Part shown: in pieces, positions 59,927 to 64,000 of the stretch
How positions within the stretch are numbered: the first letter of the stretch is position 1
How the letters are laid out: each line of letters opens with the position of its first letter
The notes under the pieces: generated by a model
Told to the model about the DNA's origin: nothing
Seen by the model: the letters and a program-made list of their open reading frames with translations, nothing else
The model's database searches: none
Assembly (NCBI GenBank): GCA_027919835.1
Contig: JANVFP010000001.1
Coordinates: 1,736,001-1,800,000 of the forward strand
Source: Lentinula raphanica
Lineage: Eukaryota > Basidiomycota > Agaricomycetes > Agaricales > Omphalotaceae
DNA: 64,000 nucleotides
Direction of reading: 5' to 3'
Program-made: the position numbers and the translations under genes

Positions 59927-61642
59927 CTACATCCTTGCGACTGCATGTAAGTAAAAATCCTTATCTGACATGAAGCCGTTATATACCCAGCAAAAAAGTC
60001 CAGAAGAAGAATATTGTATAATAGAATAGCGCTCCTCCCCTTTTGGATGGGAAGGTTGGAATGAGTCAAAAGTGCAGAGGGGATTAGTATAGTAGAGCCA
60101 GGCGGGAAGCGTACGATCAAGCCCAAATCCCAGAGGATGAGATGGCCCCCTATATCTGGATCAAATTTCCCCAGAGCGGTGATAGCACACCATCCGAACG
60201 CCAGGTTGTAATTGTCGGTATGGGGCCAGGAGACACAGGCGGGGCCTGAGTTGAAACTGACGCTGCTGAACGCGCTCTTTTTGAACCAGCGTTTCAGCTT
60301 CGGGTTTGAAGTAAAGAGAGAATCGAGAGTTTCTTGATAGAGGCTGAAAATCTTCTCAGCAAAACATTGAAATAAGCCTGATCGTGACGCGTGAGACACA
60401 GAAGTACTTACAGTTGGTGAAGCTGATCAGGTGCTGAAAACTAGGGGACGCCGCGATATTCAACAAAATTCTGCAGTTCTCAACGCCATAGAACGCCATG
60501 GTTCCAGGAGCCTGAGAGGGAAAGTCAGAGAGGGGAATCGCGCGGAACAAGTGGACTGGTCCCTACCTGACTTCCCCCTCCAAACGAAGTGCCCATGGAG
60601 ACTGAAGGGCCTGAAACTCTCTTGTTGCTTCTCTGTTTCTTGGAGAACGTCATATTCTTGCGCGCAGACCGCACTTGCTCTTCCAATTCCTCAGTAAGGG
60701 TGCCCCATTTAGAGTCTTGAGGTTTTCCCGCCAATACAGTGATTATGCGGCCGGTCTTGTCTAGAACAGGGAAACCCTCACTAAAAGGTGCTCAGATTTG
60801 AAGAAGAGGGAGAATCATGAGAACTTACTCGCCCTTCCAGCCTACCAGCTGCATTTCATATTCCTCACCCAAAAGTTCCTGATACGAAGGATGTGTTTTT
60901 TCGAACTGTTGTCGTACGCCAGACCAGCCAGTGGAGTTGACCGGAAGATCTTCCGTTTGAAAATCATCTCCTGCGGACAAAGTCTGGCACTCCGCTGCGC
61001 GGCGGCGGGCAATCTCCTTGAGTCCTGTTTGAAATCGGCCTTCTTCCCTAGCAAGCCGTCTTTTCTTCCAATTTCTTAGAGTCTTGCGACAGCGCCGAGC
61101 TCTCTTGCCTGTGCCTCCAGCGGGATCACTGTGAGGTTTGTCTTCTCCCTCGGAGGGACTACTCCCTTCAGTGGACAGACGCGGTTGAAATGTAGAAGGG
61201 AGGGAAAACTGGACCTCGTTTGAGTCGTGGAATTCGAAACTCTCACAAGAGTCTTCGCTCTCCAGGTCAGAAAGCTCTGAGAGATCCCCCTCTAGGTCAA
61301 CCTCATAATCGCGGGATGTGGGAAGTTCTGGATCTTCGTATGTATCCAATGCGTTTTGAAGGTCGAACTGAGGAGCGATGATAGGTTGTCCGGATGAGAG
61401 AGTGTAGGCACGAAATTCCTTGCCAGAACGTACTTAAAGGAGAAGGTTAGCGAGCAGTCCTCGAAAGAACGGAATGAGAACAAAAAAGTACAAGAGTTAG
61501 GTGGGTGTCCTGTTGAATACTCTCACCAGGCGCCAAAGTCAGGCCCTCGGAGACTATTCAACACTAACCTTGGCTGGACTCTTATTTTACAGAAGGATTG
61601 GGACTGGGCTAGGAGAATAGAGAACTCACGGCCTCGACTCAT
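59927..61642 (-). CDS. Fungal TET/JBP-type 2-oxoglutarate/Fe(II) dioxygenase, one frameshift
   Basis: Family known to oxidise 5-methyl-pyrimidines in DNA; in basidiomycetes it is expanded with KDZ transposons. Start proposed at 61642 (MSRG), followed by introns; main exons are about 61425-60830, 60775-60568, 60520-60412 and 60383-59927. The N-terminal part is acidic then basic (KRARRCRKTLRNWKKRRLAR). The catalytic double-stranded beta helix has SFNSGPACVSWPHTDNYNLA (HxD iron ligands), FGWCAITALGKFDPDIGGHL, ILWDLGLIVRFPPGSTILIP and LLTHSN (distal His). After this the frame shifts by one base at the AAAAGGGG run (60036-60044). The expected C-terminal motif ERYSIIQYSSSGLFCWVYNG, with the 2-oxoglutarate-binding Arg, continues in another frame to a stop at 59927. 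Either a recent pseudogene or an assembly indel. Confidence 0.9.
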
Positions 61643-61922
61643 GAGAGCTAACGAGAAGAAACTATGAGCACGAGCAAAGAAGAAGTGGTCTTGGAAGCTG
61701 AGTGTTATTGAAGGAAAGGGATATATAAGCGCCAATGATCAACAAACTTGAAGTGATGAGGCGTCTTGTCACATCACATGACAAGCATCCCGTAATCAGA
61801 GGTCACTCAAGTTTCGACTTAGTCATTTTTTTTTGAAGAACTCTCACAACCTCAACTGCAGTTTTCTAAAAATCATCGAGAACCGCCACCTCACCTTTTT
61901 TTTACAAAAACACTCAATAGTC
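61643..61922. promoter_or_regulatory. Divergent intergenic region of the TET/JBP gene and its neighbour
   Basis: 280 bp between two divergent start codons. ATATATAAGCGCC near 61720 could be a TATA element for the minus-strand gene. Assignment as a shared promoter region rests on position only. Confidence 0.5.
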
Positions 61923-64000
61923 ATGCCTCGCAAAAGCACAGGCAGGAAACAGGGAAATCAGGGCCATTTTCATGGGGAGCCTCTACTTCTCCTCGAGTCC
62001 TACGCCCAAGCTTACGTTGACGCTGGTATGAACAAAACGTTGTTTTGGAAAGAATTCTGGGTCGCATGGTACAAAGAGTATCCTCCTCTGTCTCAGGAAG
62101 CCTCCTCCTCTGTCTCAGGAAGCCTCCTCCTCTTCGAACGATGCCTCTTCTTCCATTCCCTCGAACGATGCCTCTTCTTCCATTCCCACAAACGAAGACG
62201 CTGTTGTATCCGCTCCCGCGAATAGCGACTCGCTAGGTGATGTGATTCCTGACCAAGACGTATTGAATGCGAGGACAGCCTCTGCTCAGGTAAGTAAAAA
62301 AGCTATCCCAGTAGCTCTTGACTGACCTGTGCCCTGGGCAGAAAATCAAAAGTTGGTTTAGTAACAGGGCGACTAAGTTCAAGAACAGAGAAAAAAACTC
62401 TTTCTTCACTACTTGAGGCGGCTTGACAAGAAACTTATCCCTCCGCGACTCGTCGCTCTCCATAAGTTCTTCATGCAACTCCCTGAATATTCTGGGGAAG
62501 TAGAAGCACGCTATCAACTACAATATGGAGGTAAGAGCAAGGATGATGAAGAGGTGGATGAGTTGGATGAAAGCAAGAAGGAGGGAGACAACAAGAAGAA
62601 GGAAGAGGTCGAGAACGACGACGACCAAAACGACAGCGAGGGTGATGAGGGAAACAAAGACAGGGACCAGAAATCCCTGGCTTTGAGCAGAAGAGTGCAT
62701 ATCGCGTACACCCTCTTTGCCTCAAAGCCTCAAGAAGTCAAGGACCGGGTGGCTCACCTTCATCAAGCGGACTATGAGGAGCACAAGAAAAAATTTGAAG
62801 TGTCTCTCTCTGGGGATGACCGTTTTGACGAGGCCTTGGTACCGGAGTAAGTCATTCTAACTCATCCGTCTTCTTCTATTCTCATGGGATTTTGAAGGCG
62901 GAGAAACTACATCGCCGCACTCACTCAGCCTTTTCTGGATGCACTTGCGAAAATGACGAATACCAAGGTATCGCTCAACGTTGCGGCAATTGAAGACACC
63001 CCTGAAATGAAGGACAGTCTATTTGTGAGGCAGTAAGTTTTGGTATTGACTTACAGAGTATCCAAAGTTGAATTATCTCTACAGCATCCAATCTAAAAAC
63101 ATCGCGAAGAAATTTTCCGAATGGGGTCCTGAATCGTTTCGGGACCAGTACGTCAAGTCTTTTATCACTTATGTTCAAGCTATGAAAGAGCTAGAGAAAG
63201 GTATGAGTTATCTGTCAATGTCTAGTTCTTCTCACTTACATACAATCAGCGGTGGAAGTCTCTCAGTCAGCCCCTCCTGTATCTACCCCCGACAGCCTCC
63301 TCGAGAACGAGAGCCTCCTGAAACTTGATGACGAAGAGTCCAAGGCAGGCGAAAACACACAGAAGGGGAGGAAAAGAGGAAGGGACGCCTCTGAGTCTAT
63401 GTCCGCTTCCCAGAGGAAATCTAAGAGGAGGAAGGGGAAGGGGGAGGGGAAGGGGAAAGCCAGGGAAGAATCGTCATCTGAAAGTGCAATGTCCTCTCCT
63501 GAGAGTGGAGAATCCAACGAAGAGGAAGCGCCGATCGCTCTCAGGAGATCCAATCGCTCACAGAAACAAACAACCCACAAGCCTGAGACTCCATCCCTCG
63601 CCACTTCCTCTCCAAAGATCACTACTCCCCGAACTGAATCCGATTCCACTCCAAAGAGCGCTACTCCCCCCACCCAACCTCAGCCTCAGCCACAATTCAA
63701 CTTCGAAGACGATTTGGCGCTGTTATCGGGTGAAGACCGTGAAAAACATTGTGCTCATTATGGAGAATTCAATCCCTACTGGTATAACATCGTCCGGCGC
63801 AATGACTTGGAGAAAGAAGAGCAAGAAAGAAAGAAGGCCAGGGGGAAGCTTCCACTGGTGTCGACTCTGGTGAACCTCAGGCTCAAGCGGCCGCTGGTGA
63901 AAAAATCTCGGAATCACCCGTTACAAACTCGGAGTTGAACTCGGAGTTATCCGGTGGCGCTAAGACACCTTCGGTTACCAATCCCGCTGTTCCCACACCT
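61923..64000 (+). CDS. Unrecognised basic/acidic protein gene next to TET/JBP (runs off the window)
   Basis: Start 61923 (MPRKSTGRKQGNQGHFHGEP). First domain: FHGEPLLLLESYAQAYVDAG..FWKEFWVAWYKEYP, then KIKSWFSNRATKFKNRE after an intron (62292-62340), a helical pattern I have no confident name for. It continues RLDKKLIPPRLVALHKFFMQ, a Glu/Lys/Asp-rich tract, YTLFASKPQEVKDRVAHLHQ, further exons with RRNYIAALTQPFLDALAKMT, and a Lys-rich, Ser/Pro-rich tail. Three breaks are visible: a 22-bp tandem duplication at 62091-62134, one base short in the A7 run near 62391, and a shift near 63840. After that last shift a better frame (GEASTGVDSGEPQAQAAAGE) continues to the window edge. Probably cargo of the same KDZ unit; possibly decayed. 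Confidence 0.65.
62087..62190 (+). repeat. 22-bp and 27-bp tandem duplications in coding sequence
   Basis: TCTCAGGAAGCCTCCTCCTC-type units start at 62091 and 62113 (period 22, frame-breaking). TCGAACGATGCCTCTTCTTC units occur twice at 27-bp spacing (frame-neutral). Confidence 0.9.

Overview
The window looks like repeat-dense genomic DNA of an agaricomycete (mushroom-forming basidiomycete). The reasons are short GT-AG introns, a Plavaka transposase, a KDZ transposase with its CxC2 cysteine cluster, a fungal TET/JBP-type dioxygenase next to it, chromodomain Ty3/gypsy elements, and degenerate TTAGGG arrays. No housekeeping gene is intact; the only host-type genes recognised are a NACHT-ankyrin gene and a decayed dynein heavy-chain fragment.

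Layout. 1-12,540: 3' part of a plus-strand Ty3/gypsy element ('gypsy-1'). It has an integrase end, two unrecognised multi-exon genes on the opposite strand, and a ~1.7 kb LTR; it abuts a 5'-truncated Plavaka transposase (12,599-14,442). 15,511-19,320 (minus): a NACHT-ankyrin (NLR-like) gene with very similar 33-residue repeats. 20,754-24,932: LTR scrap, a 2.3 kb fold-back element and a broken gag. 24,933-46,280 (minus): a ~12 kb chromodomain Ty3/gypsy element ('gypsy-2') with matching LTR sequence, swollen to 21 kb by three fold-back insertions and a MITE. 46,316-47,594: a dynein heavy-chain pseudogene with two internal deletions. 48,858-64,000: a KDZ transposase, a viroplasmin/RNase H1-N-like gene, a TET/JBP dioxygenase and an unrecognised basic/acidic gene, probably one KDZ-type transposon with cargo.

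Main discovery candidate. Scattered through all of this are non-coding fold-back elements (0.6 and 2.3-3.2 kb) of three sequence families. They share the same end design: CAGCTG at one end, CAC..(C/G)G at the other, 7-bp target duplications, and splice-site-like GTAAR / YTTACAG placed 11 nt and 9 nt inside the ends. Because 11+9+7=27, splicing would always leave an in-frame 9-codon scar. For the two gypsy-2 insertions in sense orientation I checked the phases base by base and the reading frame is restored. This is the signature of introners (intron-generating transposons), but with unusually large hairpin introns.

A second theme: several mobile elements are tiled with their own short palindrome. 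These are AGATCT in gypsy-1, GTGCT-N-AGCAC in gypsy-2, GGTAGCTACC in the 20.9-23.2 kb element, ACCTGCAGGT-like units in a MITE, and TTCGCGAA/TTTGCAAA at the ends of fold-back family 2. Gypsy-1 and gypsy-2 also carry extra unrecognised proteins. Together with apparent CpG-to-TpG damage in gypsy-2 and a TET/JBP gene in the window, this suggests element-specific DNA-binding or anti-silencing systems. That part is inference.
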